From the NCBI RefSeq assembly GCF_001894865.1, contig NZ_BCXA01000045.1:1-58898 (forward strand): a stretch of DNA of 58,898 nucleotides, in the 5' to 3' direction. Position numbers and translations under genes: made by a program. The stretch's first letter is position 1. Each line of letters opens with the position of its first letter. Shown here one piece after another: positions 1 through 8,160 of this stretch. Below the pieces are notes generated by a model. It was not told the origin of the DNA. It did not search any database and worked only from the letters and a program-made list of their open reading frames with translations. This stretch comes from Rhodococcus maanshanensis NBRC 100610 (GTDB taxonomy: Bacteria > Actinomycetota > Actinomycetes > Mycobacteriales > Mycobacteriaceae).

Positions 1-224
1 GGCGTCGCACCCATCGACGGGGAGATGTTGGCGGACTCACCGGACATGGCGACGGTGACGACGGTGCCGTCGACCAGGGTCTTGCTGATGGTGCCACCGG
101 GCAGCGGCACGAAGGTGTCGGCGTTCGCCGCGCCTGCGGACAGGAAGCCGAGGGCGATCGCGGCGGTGGCACCGACGGCGGCGGTCTGCAGCCCGCGACG
201 CAGGCCGTTCTTACGGGAGTTCAT
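1..224 (-). CDS. MspA-family porin, N-terminal part (runs off the window)
   Basis: Only the first 74 codons are present; the rest lies beyond the left edge. An ATG at 224 opens a basic N-terminus (MNSRKNGLRRG), then an Ala-rich hydrophobic stretch ending in AGAANA, a normal Sec signal peptide. The mature start (ADTFVPLPGG) and the segment ESANISPSMGAT are typical of MspA/NfpA-type porins of the mycolata outer membrane. It lies 98 bp downstream of a second porin of the same family and on the same strand, so the two probably form a pair like NfpA/NfpB of Nocardia farcinica, which form mixed pores. No separate operator is visible in the gap, so I infer co-transcription with the upstream porin. 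Its metal link is only by context. Confidence 0.85.
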   Translation of the reverse strand, partial: MNSRKNGLRRGLQTAAVGATAAIALGFLSAGAANADTFVPLPGGTISKTLVDGTVVTVAMSGESANISPSMGAT

Positions 225-322
225 GAATTCCTCTTTGCTGGTCGATGTTTCAGGATCCGGACTGTGCGTGATCGGTACCCCAGTCGGGGTGCAACACGCG
301 CACGGGCGGCGCAGCCGCCTTG

Positions 323-991
323 CTAGCCGATGCTGAAGGGCTGGCCGTACAGGGTGGTCTTGGAGTAGTTGTCGCCGACGATCTCGACCACCGTGTAGGA
401 ACGGGCCTGGGCGAACCCGCCGCAGTTCTGGATCTCGAGCTGGGTGTCCTGGTATTGGACCGAGTACTTGCCGTTCTTCTTGATGTCCTTGCCCGCGACG
501 TTCACGAACTTGACCTGACCCGCGGAGACCGGGACGGTCAGCGAACCGGAGATCGAGGGACCGGAGAGGTCGATGCCCGCGCCGATGGATCCACCGAGGC
601 CGGTGATGTCGACCTGGCAGCCGACGATGTAGCCGGTGCTGATCCGCGAGACGCCGTGCGTCGAGGAGTTGTTGGTGCCCTTGTCGTTGGTCGCGCCGTT
701 CCAGGGACCTGCCTCGGTCTCCTTGGTGACGCCGGTGACGTCCGCGGTGACCGTGCCCGAGACCCACGCCGTGCGGCCGGCGCCGTTGGCGGCCAGCGAC
801 GGGGAGATCAGGGCGCTCTCGCCGGTGCGGGAGACGACCGCTCCCGGTCCGGCCTTCTGCCCGTCGGGCAGCGGCACGAGGGTGTCGGCGTTCGCCGCAC
901 CGGTCGACATCAGGCCGATCGCCACCGCCGCAGCGGCGCCTGCGCCTGCGATGCGGGCGCCACGGCGCGGGCCAGAGTTGTTGGTGTTCAT
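323..991 (-). CDS. MspA-family outer-membrane porin
   Basis: A complete 222-residue MspA-type porin. The ATG at 991 is chosen because it is preceded by an AAAGGAA ribosome site and directly opens a signal peptide (about residues 1-34, ending GAANA before DTLVPLPDG). The mature protein has the beta-rich pattern of the family, with ESALISPSLAANGAGRTAWVSG, a central GCQVDITG and the ending YGQPFSIG. Such porins form hydrophilic channels across the mycolic-acid outer membrane. Its promoter region contains a Zur-like operator (about 1099-1117) at the end of the ABC-transporter gene. This ties the porin to the metal-uptake operon and suggests it admits metal or a metal-chelator complex. That role is inference; the family call is firm. 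Confidence 0.88.
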   Translation of the reverse strand: MNTNNSGPRRGARIAGAGAAAAVAIGLMSTGAANADTLVPLPDGQKAGPGAVVSRTGESALISPSLAANGAGRTAWVSGTVTADVTGVTKETEAGPWNGATNDKGTNNSSTHGVSRISTGYIVGCQVDITGLGGSIGAGIDLSGPSISGSLTVPVSAGQVKFVNVAGKDIKKNGKYSVQYQDTQLEIQNCGGFAQARSYTVVEIVGDNYSKTTLYGQPFSIG

Positions 992-1098
992 GGATTTCCT
1001 TTTGGTAGGGGCCGAGGACCGGCCGATCGGGGACGAAGTGTGGACGAACAGCGCTCCACGGTCGCGGACTCCGGGCGCCGCGCGGGGACAGCTTCCGT

Positions 1099-1117
1099 TA
1101 ATGGTAACCATTATCGG
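1099..1117 (-). promoter_or_regulatory. Zur-like operator upstream of the porin genes
   Basis: On the plus strand the site reads TAATGGTAACCATTATCGG. Its first 15 bases (1099-1113) form a perfect 7-1-7 palindrome. It matches the site at 12428-12446 at 13 of 19 positions and resembles actinobacterial Zur boxes of the TGAAAATCATTTTCA type. It does not resemble the DtxR/IdeR iron box. It overlaps the last codons of the ABC ATPase gene and lies about 110 bp before the porin ATG. The Zur assignment rests on motif similarity only; another Fur-family member is possible. Confidence 0.6.
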
Positions 1118-2658
1118 TAAGGGAGATTGAAGTGCCCCTGCATTCGACTCCCGTAGGTGGTCGGCGAACGCCCCGACGATTGCCCTGACTCGTCGCGCGG
1201 GCCCCATCGATTCATGTCGACGACATCGTCCGCGAGCGTGTTCACGACGGCGGCATCATGGCTGATGACGAGCAGAGACAGGTCTTGGGTGCGTGTGAGG
1301 CTCTGCAGGATCTCGAGCACACGCTGTTGTGCGACGGGGTCGAGGCCGGTGGACACTTCGTCGCAGATCAGCATTGACGGTGCCGCGGCGATGGCGCGTG
1401 CGATGGCGGCGCGCTGCGCTTCGCCGCCGGAGATCGCGGAGGGTCGTTCCCGCGTGATCTGCTCGTCGAGTCCCACCTGCTCCAGCGCGGTCCGGGCGGC
1501 CGCTGCCGCCTCCCTGTCGGTGGCGCCGCGGAGTCGGACGGGGCCGCGCAGGATCTGTTCCCACACGGTGCGGTAGGGGTCGAAGGCGGCTTTGGCGTCC
1601 TGGAACACGTATCCGATGGCGGCGGTCTGCTCCCGCGTTCGCCGCCGCGTCGTGCCGGCCAGCGGCCGGCCGTCGAGGAAGGCGCGGCCAGCGGTCGGCG
1701 GGTGCAGCCCGGCGAGGACCCGCGCCGCTGTGGTCTTACCGCAGCCGGACGGACCCACCAGCGCCACGCATTCTCCTGGCTTGATCGAGAGCGAGAAGTT
1801 CTGCAACACAGCGTTGTTGCGGAACCCTGCGGTGATGTTGTCCATGGTCACCCGGTCGGTGGTCGGCGCGATGATCCGCGCCGTGGTGCGGTCGGTAGTG
1901 TCCTTGCGTCCCGTTCGGGAGTGCGCCGCGACCAGTGCGCGGGTCTGCGCCTGCGTCGTCGTCAGCAGCATCCCGGTGGTGCCGGCCTCGATGACCTGCC
2001 CGTGGGCCATGACGATCACGTGCCGGGCGACCGAGTGGACGGCGTCGAGGTCGTGGGTGAGGAGCACGACGGTCAGGTCCTGCTCGGACAGCCTGGTGAT
2101 CTCTCGGAGGATGGCCGCCCTGTTGGCTGGGTCCTGCCCCGTGGTCGGTTCGTCCATGATCAGGCAGGTCGGGCTCGTCAGCAGGGTTTGGGCGATGACC
2201 AGGCGTTGCTGTTGACCGCCCGAGAGTTGATGGGGAAAACGGCGGAGCATCTTCGGGTCGCTCGGGAAGCCGGCCCGTGAGAGCGCGTCGGGTACGGACA
2301 CCCGGTGTCCTGCGCTGTGGGCGGCGCGCTCGATGTCGCGGAGCACGGTGCCGATGCGTAGGGCGGGATTGAGCACCGAGGAGGGTTGTTGTGGCACATA
2401 GCCGAATCGCACTCCCTCGGCGTCGCGGCAGTCCATCGACAGTGCCACCCCGGGTCGGTGCTCGCCCATCAGGGCCAATGCGGTGGTGGTCTTTCCGCTG
2501 CCGGAGCTGCCGATGATCGCGGTGACCGCGCCTGCGTGGATGTCGAGATCGACATAGTCGACGAGGACCCGTCCGGGGGTTCGCGCGATGAGCCCGCGAA
2601 CCCGGATGGCGCTATGCCGAGTGGTTTCGGCGACGGTCGCAGGCATTGTCTCGGTCAT
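1111..2658 (-). CDS. Fused double ATP-binding subunit of a nickel/peptide-type ABC importer
   Basis: A 515-residue protein with two complete ABC ATPase domains in one chain, equivalent to DppD plus DppF or NikD plus NikE. The first has Walker A GSSGSGKT (about residue 50), signature LSGGQQQR and Walker B LIMDEPT. The second has GPSGCGKT (about 302), ISGGEAQR and LICDEVSTGLD. The ATG at 2658 overlaps the upstream permease stop by 4 bp and follows a GAGGAG site. It would power import by the two permeases and the lipoprotein encoded just upstream. Its TAA stop (1111-1113) lies inside the porin operator. The first domain has the classic spacing and both look catalytically intact. Substrate is not shown by sequence; context suggests a metal-metallophore complex. 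Confidence 0.88.
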   Translation of the reverse strand: MTETMPATVAETTRHSAIRVRGLIARTPGRVLVDYVDLDIHAGAVTAIIGSSGSGKTTTALALMGEHRPGVALSMDCRDAEGVRFGYVPQQPSSVLNPALRIGTVLRDIERAAHSAGHRVSVPDALSRAGFPSDPKMLRRFPHQLSGGQQQRLVIAQTLLTSPTCLIMDEPTTGQDPANRAAILREITRLSEQDLTVVLLTHDLDAVHSVARHVIVMAHGQVIEAGTTGMLLTTTQAQTRALVAAHSRTGRKDTTDRTTARIIAPTTDRVTMDNITAGFRNNAVLQNFSLSIKPGECVALVGPSGCGKTTAARVLAGLHPPTAGRAFLDGRPLAGTTRRRTREQTAAIGYVFQDAKAAFDPYRTVWEQILRGPVRLRGATDREAAAAARTALEQVGLDEQITRERPSAISGGEAQRAAIARAIAAAPSMLICDEVSTGLDPVAQQRVLEILQSLTRTQDLSLLVISHDAAVVNTLADDVVDMNRWGPRDESGQSSGRSPTTYGSRMQGHFNLPYR

Positions 2659-3464
2659 CTCGAACTCCTCGGGGAGAATTCTCGCGCCGCCGCGCGGGCG
2701 CTCGCGTCGAACAGCAGATTCACGCCCATCGCCAGCGCGATGATCATCACTGCGGGCAACACGACCCCCCAGGGAGCCAGCGCGATGCCGCTGCGGTTGC
2801 GGTCGATCATCACCGCCCAGTCGGTGCCGGTGGCGTCCGCTGTCAGACCGAGGAAGCTCGCGGAAGCGATCAGGTAGATGGCGCCGACGAACCGCAGTCC
2901 GGCGTCCGCGGCGAGAACCGGGAGCAGTGCACGCCCCAGATAGCCGAGGTTTCGGCGCCACCAGGTTTCACGTTGAAGGCGCAGCGCTTCCATGGCAGGG
3001 GTGTGCGCGATGTGCAGGGCCGAGGCCCGTATCAGGCGCGCCGAGTCCGGGAACTGCAGCATTGCCACCGTCGCTGCCAACACGAATGGGTTGGCCTCGG
3101 TGAGGGCGACCACCAGCAGGAGTAGCAGCATCGAGGGCAGTGAGAGCAGCAGATCCAGCGGCCGCATCAACGACTCGTCGATCGCCCGGCGCCGTGATGT
3201 TGCGGCCGTGACCCCCCATGGCACAGCGATCAGGTAGGTGAGCAGGACCGCCGCTGCGGCCACCAGCACCAGCGAGCGGCCACCGAGAAGCAGTTGCGTC
3301 AGTACGTCGCGGCCCTCGGAATCGGTGCCGGCGAGCCAGTTCTCGCCCTGGGTGAAGGCCGGACCGCGGGCACCCTGCTCGGCACTCAGCGGACCGAGCA
3401 TCGCGACGAGGAGCGGCACGGCGGTGAGCACCGCGCCGAGCAGGAAACGTGGGCGTGTGCTCAT
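2655..3464 (-). CDS. ABC transporter permease, DppC/NikC type
   Basis: A 269-residue integral membrane protein of the binding-protein-dependent transport family. It has an N-terminal membrane segment (LLGAVLTAVPLLVAMLGPL), the extracytoplasmic motif GTDSEGRDVLTQLLLGGR typical of DppC/OppC-type permeases, several further hydrophobic helices, and a cytoplasmic coupling-loop region (ASALHIAHTPAMEALRLQ) in place of the usual EAA motif. The ATG at 3464 overlaps the stop of the preceding permease by 4 bp, and its own stop overlaps the ATPase start by 4 bp, so the transporter genes are translationally coupled. With its partner at 3461-4411 it should form the membrane channel of the importer. Confidence 0.87.
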   Translation of the reverse strand: MSTRPRFLLGAVLTAVPLLVAMLGPLSAEQGARGPAFTQGENWLAGTDSEGRDVLTQLLLGGRSLVLVAAAAVLLTYLIAVPWGVTAATSRRRAIDESLMRPLDLLLSLPSMLLLLLVVALTEANPFVLAATVAMLQFPDSARLIRASALHIAHTPAMEALRLQRETWWRRNLGYLGRALLPVLAADAGLRFVGAIYLIASASFLGLTADATGTDWAVMIDRNRSGIALAPWGVVLPAVMIIALAMGVNLLFDASARAAAREFSPRSSR

Positions 3465-4411
3465 GAGGCCTCGCCCGCCGTGGGATTGAGCCGGTACGCC
3501 ATGATGTCCGCGATCGTGTTCACCATGACGGTGATCAGGCCGAACAGCGCGACCAGACCCATCAGCAGCGAGATGTCGCGGCTGCGGATGGCGTCGACCA
3601 GGACTTGTCCGAGTCCACCGACGGCGAACACCGCTTCGATGACGACGACCCCGCCGAGCAGCCAGTCGGCTACCCGGGCGAGATGCTGGATCGCCGGGGT
3701 GAGCGACCCCGGAAGGGCGTGCCGCCACACCACTCGACGCTCCGGCACCCCCAAGCGCAGCGTGTGCCGGACGTGCTCCGAGTCGAGTGTGGTGATCATC
3801 GACGCGCGTACCAACCGCGACAGCGAGCACACCGGGCGGATCACCAGTACCGCCACCGGCAACACCCAGAGTTCCGGCTGCAGCAGCAGTGGCCCGCTGG
3901 CGCCGACCGCCGTAGGGGCGAACAATCCCAGCCCCACCGCGAACACGGCGACCAGGATGATCGCGAGGGCGAACTCGGGTGCCGCGTAGAGGGCCACGGC
4001 CATCCCCGAGATCGCCCGGTCGATCGGCCCGCCCCGCCCGACCGCGGCGGCGACGCCCAATCCGACCGCCAGCGGAACAAGGGCCGCCAGCGCGAGTGCC
4101 GCCAGCGTGAGGGTGGGCGCCAGCGCAGAGAACAGCAGGTCGGTCACCGGGCGGCCGGAGACCGCGGACGTGCCCAGATCGCCGTGTAGCAGCCCGCTCA
4201 TCCAGTCGCCGAACTGGGTGAGCAACGGGCGATCGAGCCCAAGGGAGGTGCGCAGCTGCGCAATTCGCTCCGGGTCGGCATCGTCCGCAGCGATCACCAC
4301 CGCCGCGTCCCCTGGCAGCACCGAGGCCACCGCGAAGACGATGCCGAGCACCCCCAGCACCTGAGCCACCCCGAGCGCGACCCGCACGCCGGCATACCGG
4401 GCGAGGATCAA
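3461..4411 (-). CDS. ABC transporter permease, DppB/NikB type
   Basis: A 316-residue membrane protein resembling the DppB/NikB permease family. It has the N-terminal helix LGVLGIVFAVASVLPGDAA, the typical following segment AQLRTSLGLDRPLLTQFGDWMSGLLHGDLGTS, and the C-terminal EAVFAVGGLGQVLVDAIRSRD signature. I chose the TTG at 4411 because it gives the family length, an N-terminus directly before the first helix, and a 4-bp TTGA overlap with the stop of the binding-protein gene, like most other junctions in this operon. A GTG shortly downstream is an alternative. It pairs with the permease at 2655-3464. Confidence 0.85.
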   Translation of the reverse strand: MILARYAGVRVALGVAQVLGVLGIVFAVASVLPGDAAVVIAADDADPERIAQLRTSLGLDRPLLTQFGDWMSGLLHGDLGTSAVSGRPVTDLLFSALAPTLTLAALALAALVPLAVGLGVAAAVGRGGPIDRAISGMAVALYAAPEFALAIILVAVFAVGLGLFAPTAVGASGPLLLQPELWVLPVAVLVIRPVCSLSRLVRASMITTLDSEHVRHTLRLGVPERRVVWRHALPGSLTPAIQHLARVADWLLGGVVVIEAVFAVGGLGQVLVDAIRSRDISLLMGLVALFGLITVMVNTIADIMAYRLNPTAGEAS

Positions 4412-5985
4412 GCCAGCCACGCCTTGTCGAAACGGGCGTACCCCAGGGTGTTGGTGGGAGCGCTCTGCGCCATCCCCGCCAGCTTCGGCGCGAGTCCGTG
4501 CAGGCTGTCGGAGAATCCCCACACCAGCAGGCCGCCCTCGCTGTACAGCTGTGACTGCATCTGCTGGTATGCGCGGGTGCGTACCCCGTCGTCCGTGCTC
4601 TGGCTGGCGGTCGCGAACAGCGCGTCGAAGTCCGGTCGCCGCCACTGGGTGTAGTTCTTCGACGAGGTCGACAGCATCCGCTGCGCGGTATGCGATTCGA
4701 TGGGCATGGCACCGGAGCGGAAGCTCGACAGCACCCCCTCGTCGAGGGTTCGTGTCCAGTAGGTCGACCCCTCACCGATTTTCACGTCGACCTTCAGTCC
4801 GGCTCGACCTGCCTGCTCGGCGAAGATGTTCGCCGCCTCGACGAATCCGTTGGTGGCACCGGTGGTCTGCAACTCCACGGCCAGGTTCTGCGCGCCGGCC
4901 TTCCGGATCAGCGCCTTCGCCTCGTCCAGATCGACCCGGCGCTGCGGCAGATCACCGGCGTAGTACTTGGTGTCCTTGCCGAACAGGTCGTTGCCAACCA
5001 CCCCCGAGCTGCCGAGCACGGTGGACACCAGCTCGTCGCGGTCGACCAGTGCGAACATCGCCCGGCGCAGGTCCAGGTTGTCGAACGGGGGGCGGTCCAC
5101 CTTCATCGCGAAACCCGACATCGCGCTGCGCGGCGAGCGCAGGATCTGCACCCTCGCATCGGTTTCGTAGGTGCGCGCCGACGTCACACTCATGTCGTCG
5201 GCGTACTCCACCTGACCGCCGAGCAGGGCGTTGACCCGGGCCGTCTCGTCCGGGGCGGTGAGGATTTCGAGCTGATCGACGTGCGGGGCACCGTCCCAGT
5301 AGTCACCGAACCGTGCGGCGACGAAGGACCGGCCCGGCTCGAACGAGACGAAGGTGAACGGCCCGGACCCGATCGGGTGGCTGAAGTCGGTGGTGCCCTC
5401 GGGAATGATGTAGGCGCCGAAGGCCGCCAGCACGTTCGCCAGGTCTCCGCAGGGCCGGGAACACACGAATTCTATGGTGCGGTCGTCGATTTGACGGGAC
5501 CGGGCGATGTCGATCACCTCGAGCGAGGCCCGCGGGCGCAAAGCGTTCTTCGGATCGACGATGCGCTGGTAGGAGTACAGCACGTCCGCGGCCCTCACCG
5601 GCCTGCCGTCGTGGAACACCGCCGGGCGCAGCTCCACCGTCCAGGCGGTGGCGTCTCCGTTGGGTCGCCAGGCGGTGGCGAGCCGCGGCACCGGGCCGAG
5701 GTCGTCCCCGTACTCGACGAGTTTGTCGTAGAGAGCGTTCGAGCGCGCCACGTCGGCGTACAGGTTCGTCTTGTGGGGGTCCAGCACTTCTTGCGCGCCG
5801 CCGCCCGCGAACACCGCGCGCAGCCGGCCGCCGTCCCTCGGCGTTGCGGTGGCCGAGGTGGCGGTCTCGCCCGAGGCGCAGGCACCAAGCAGCACGGCGC
5901 CGGTGGCGGCGGCACCGAGGCCGAGAAAGGACCGTCGGCTCAGGGCAGGCAGTGGGGACTTGATCGATCGGTGGGCCGGATTCAT
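4408..5985 (-). CDS. Tat-exported lipoprotein, family 5 substrate-binding protein
   Basis: A 525-residue solute-binding protein of the nickel/peptide/opine family 5. The N-terminus carries a twin-arginine motif (SRRSFLGLG) followed by a hydrophobic stretch and the lipobox LLGAC, so the protein should be exported folded and anchored by its lipidated Cys. Family landmarks include LVEYGDDLGPVPRLATAW, FHDGRPVRAADVLYSYQRI and GSGPFTFVSFEPGRSF. The ATG at 5985 follows an AAGGAG site. It would capture the substrate delivered through the porins and hand it to the permeases encoded next. Tat export is often used by proteins that bind a cofactor or metal complex before export or that fold fast. The ligand is unknown; a chelator-metal complex is the contextual guess, a peptide the alternative. 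Confidence 0.88.
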   Translation of the reverse strand: MNPAHRSIKSPLPALSRRSFLGLGAAATGAVLLGACASGETATSATATPRDGGRLRAVFAGGGAQEVLDPHKTNLYADVARSNALYDKLVEYGDDLGPVPRLATAWRPNGDATAWTVELRPAVFHDGRPVRAADVLYSYQRIVDPKNALRPRASLEVIDIARSRQIDDRTIEFVCSRPCGDLANVLAAFGAYIIPEGTTDFSHPIGSGPFTFVSFEPGRSFVAARFGDYWDGAPHVDQLEILTAPDETARVNALLGGQVEYADDMSVTSARTYETDARVQILRSPRSAMSGFAMKVDRPPFDNLDLRRAMFALVDRDELVSTVLGSSGVVGNDLFGKDTKYYAGDLPQRRVDLDEAKALIRKAGAQNLAVELQTTGATNGFVEAANIFAEQAGRAGLKVDVKIGEGSTYWTRTLDEGVLSSFRSGAMPIESHTAQRMLSTSSKNYTQWRRPDFDALFATASQSTDDGVRTRAYQQMQSQLYSEGGLLVWGFSDSLHGLAPKLAGMAQSAPTNTLGYARFDKAWLA

Positions 5986-6070
5986 CGGTGTGTAACTCCT
6001 TGTAGGGGAGGGAAGGACCTGAACAGGAAGGGAGGGGAGGAAGCCGTCGCGGGAGGGTTGTGGTCGCGGG

Positions 6071-6907
6071 TCAGATCGCTTGGGCAATGACGTGCAGTCG
6101 GTCCCCGGACATCGGGCTCTCGCCGAGGCCGGTGAGGGCGGCCCGTCCCGATCCGGTGGGCCAGCCGTCGTCGGTTCGGGGGCCGGGGGTGTCGAACATC
6201 GCCCGCACCGCGAAGCCGGCGCGGCGCAGGTGGCCGGTCAGCTCCAGCGGGAACAGGAGCCGCCACGCGGAGGTCTGGACGAGTTCGTCGGTGGAGTCGG
6301 GGAGGTGCCAGCGACGGCGGCGGCGCAGCAATTGGGCGGCATGGTCGATCGAGAGGGTGGTCTCCGCCCGCCAGGTGCGGCCCTGCCACTGAAAGGACGA
6401 GCGGCTTGGGCCGTCGAGCAGTTCTGCGTTGCCGAGGAAGAAGGCGCCGTTGCGCATCTCGGCGACCAGCAGTCCTCCGGGACGTAGGTGGGTACGGGTG
6501 CAGCGCAGGCACGATTCCAGCTCGGTGTCGCTGTGGCAGTACAGCAGTGAGCTGTCCAGACAGATGACTGCGTCGAACCGTTGGCCGACCTCGAAATCCC
6601 GCAGGTCGCCCACCGCTGCGCTCACCCCTGGATAGCGTTGTTGCGCGTAGTCGACCATCGCGGGTGACTGGTCGAGTCCGTGGCAGCGGTACCCGAGTTG
6701 GGCCAGGTAGCCGAGGTCGCGGCCCGTCCCGCACCCGAGGTCCAGGACCGCTGCCGGGTGCGTCCGCGAGCCCACTGTGGCGTCCGGAAGGTACGCCTGC
6801 AGGATCTCGTCGACGAATCTCGCAGCGGTGTGGTCGGGGTCGGGGAACCGTGCCTCGTACAGCGTGGGGTTGTCGGTCAACAGGTTCCGGGACTCGGCGG
6901 TCGTCAT
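6071..6907 (-). CDS. SAM-dependent class I methyltransferase
   Basis: A 278-residue class I methyltransferase. Motif I, which binds S-adenosylmethionine, is VLDLGCGTGRDLGYLAQLG (around residue 50), followed by an acidic GLDQSPAMVDYAQ segment and DAVICLDSSLLYC as motif IV. The ATG at 6907 overlaps the stop of the MFS gene by 4 bp. An 85-bp gap separates it from the downstream binding-protein gene. Being embedded between an exporter and importer and behind four biosynthetic genes, it probably N- or O-methylates the small molecule made by this operon. The acceptor cannot be read from sequence. Confidence 0.8.
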   Translation of the reverse strand: MTTAESRNLLTDNPTLYEARFPDPDHTAARFVDEILQAYLPDATVGSRTHPAAVLDLGCGTGRDLGYLAQLGYRCHGLDQSPAMVDYAQQRYPGVSAAVGDLRDFEVGQRFDAVICLDSSLLYCHSDTELESCLRCTRTHLRPGGLLVAEMRNGAFFLGNAELLDGPSRSSFQWQGRTWRAETTLSIDHAAQLLRRRRRWHLPDSTDELVQTSAWRLLFPLELTGHLRRAGFAVRAMFDTPGPRTDDGWPTGSGRAALTGLGESPMSGDRLHVIAQAI

Positions 6908-8160
6908 GCCTTCACCCCGGCGGGATCGGCGAGCAAGCCCCGGCGCTGCAGCAACCAGACGCCTGCCGCGGAGGCCGCTGCGAGTGCGATGCACACCAGG
7001 GCGCCGGGCCACCCGTTGCCCAGCTCGATGCCGTAGCCGATCAAGGCGTTGCCCCCGGCCGCCGCGATTCCGGACACCAGGTAGAACATCCCGAACAGGG
7101 TGCCCGACATGCGGGAATCTCCATACGCCGGAATCAGTTCCATCACAAACGGCTGGGCGATCATGATCCCGGACTCGAGGATCAGGGCCGAGACCACCAG
7201 CGGCGCCATCGCGAGCGCCACCTGCCCGGCGGTGTGCCCGGGATCGACCAACAGGACGGGCAGCAGCAGGACGAACGCGCCACCCATCAGGGCCAATCCT
7301 GTGGTGATCGCGGCGCCGCGGCTGGTGCGGGCATCGAACCAGCGGGTCAGCCGCACTTGGAACAGCAGGCTGAAGATGGTGGTGCTCAGGAAGAGGACCG
7401 CGACCGCACCCTGCCAGCCGGTGATCCGCCCGGCCAGCGCCGGGTACACCAGGTACATCTGGGTCTGCAAGACGAACATGCCGAGCATGGCGACGGTGAA
7501 CAACACGAATCGGCGGTTGGCCAGCACCACACCCCAGCCGCGGAGCACTGTCGTCGTGGAGGGTTCGACGGCGTGGGCGGGCAGGAACCGCAGTTGCGCC
7601 AGGGTGAGGGCGGCGAAGAGCGCCGCCGCTGCGATGGCGACGGTGCGGAAATCCACCGCGAGCAGGGCGCTGCCGATCAGCGGCCCGGACAGCGCACCCG
7701 CCTGCGCGAAGACGTTGAACGTCGCGAACGCCTCCGCGCGCCGCGTCGGTTCGGCGACCGCGATGTAGGAGCGGACCGCCGGATTGAACAGTGCCCCCGC
7801 CAGTCCCGAGAGGACGGACGCGAGCAGGAGCAGCGGCACGCTGGTGCCGAAGGCGAAGACCGCGAAGCCAACCGATCGCAGCGCGCAGCCCGCGATGATG
7901 ACCCGATGGGGTCCCAGCCGGTCGGCGGCGGTGCCGCCGATCAGGAACAGTCCCTGTTGGCCGAGGGTGCGGACGCCGAGGACGAGGCCGGTGACCGTGA
8001 GGGTCAGGCCGAGGTTTCCGGTCAGGTGCATCGACAGGTAGGGCACCAGCATGTAGAAGCCGGTGTTGACCCCGTACTGGTTGAGCACGAGCAGCTGGAC
8101 GGACCGAGGGAAGCTGCGGAGCAGGGCAAGTGTCCCCGGGCCCGAGGGAGTCTCGGTCAT
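6904..8160 (-). CDS. Major facilitator superfamily transporter, putative metallophore exporter
   Basis: A 418-residue membrane protein with about twelve hydrophobic helices, a basic loop between helices 2 and 3 (GGTAADRLGPHRVI, the MFS motif A region) and a central cytoplasmic loop after helix 6. The start ATG at 8160 and the stop overlap neighbouring genes by 4 bp each. In siderophore and EDDS-type operons an MFS pump of this kind secretes the finished chelator, and that is the likely role here. General drug efflux is the alternative, but the position between biosynthetic genes argues for a dedicated exporter. Confidence 0.82.
   Translation of the reverse strand: MTETPSGPGTLALLRSFPRSVQLLVLNQYGVNTGFYMLVPYLSMHLTGNLGLTLTVTGLVLGVRTLGQQGLFLIGGTAADRLGPHRVIIAGCALRSVGFAVFAFGTSVPLLLLASVLSGLAGALFNPAVRSYIAVAEPTRRAEAFATFNVFAQAGALSGPLIGSALLAVDFRTVAIAAAALFAALTLAQLRFLPAHAVEPSTTTVLRGWGVVLANRRFVLFTVAMLGMFVLQTQMYLVYPALAGRITGWQGAVAVLFLSTTIFSLLFQVRLTRWFDARTSRGAAITTGLALMGGAFVLLLPVLLVDPGHTAGQVALAMAPLVVSALILESGIMIAQPFVMELIPAYGDSRMSGTLFGMFYLVSGIAAAGGNALIGYGIELGNGWPGALVCIALAAASAAGVWLLQRRGLLADPAGVKA

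Noticed and set aside
1099-1117. Reading the operators as DtxR/IdeR iron boxes
   Set aside because: The sites lack the TTAGGTTAGGCTAACCTAA pattern; the AATG...TTATC form fits Zur/Fur-type boxes better.
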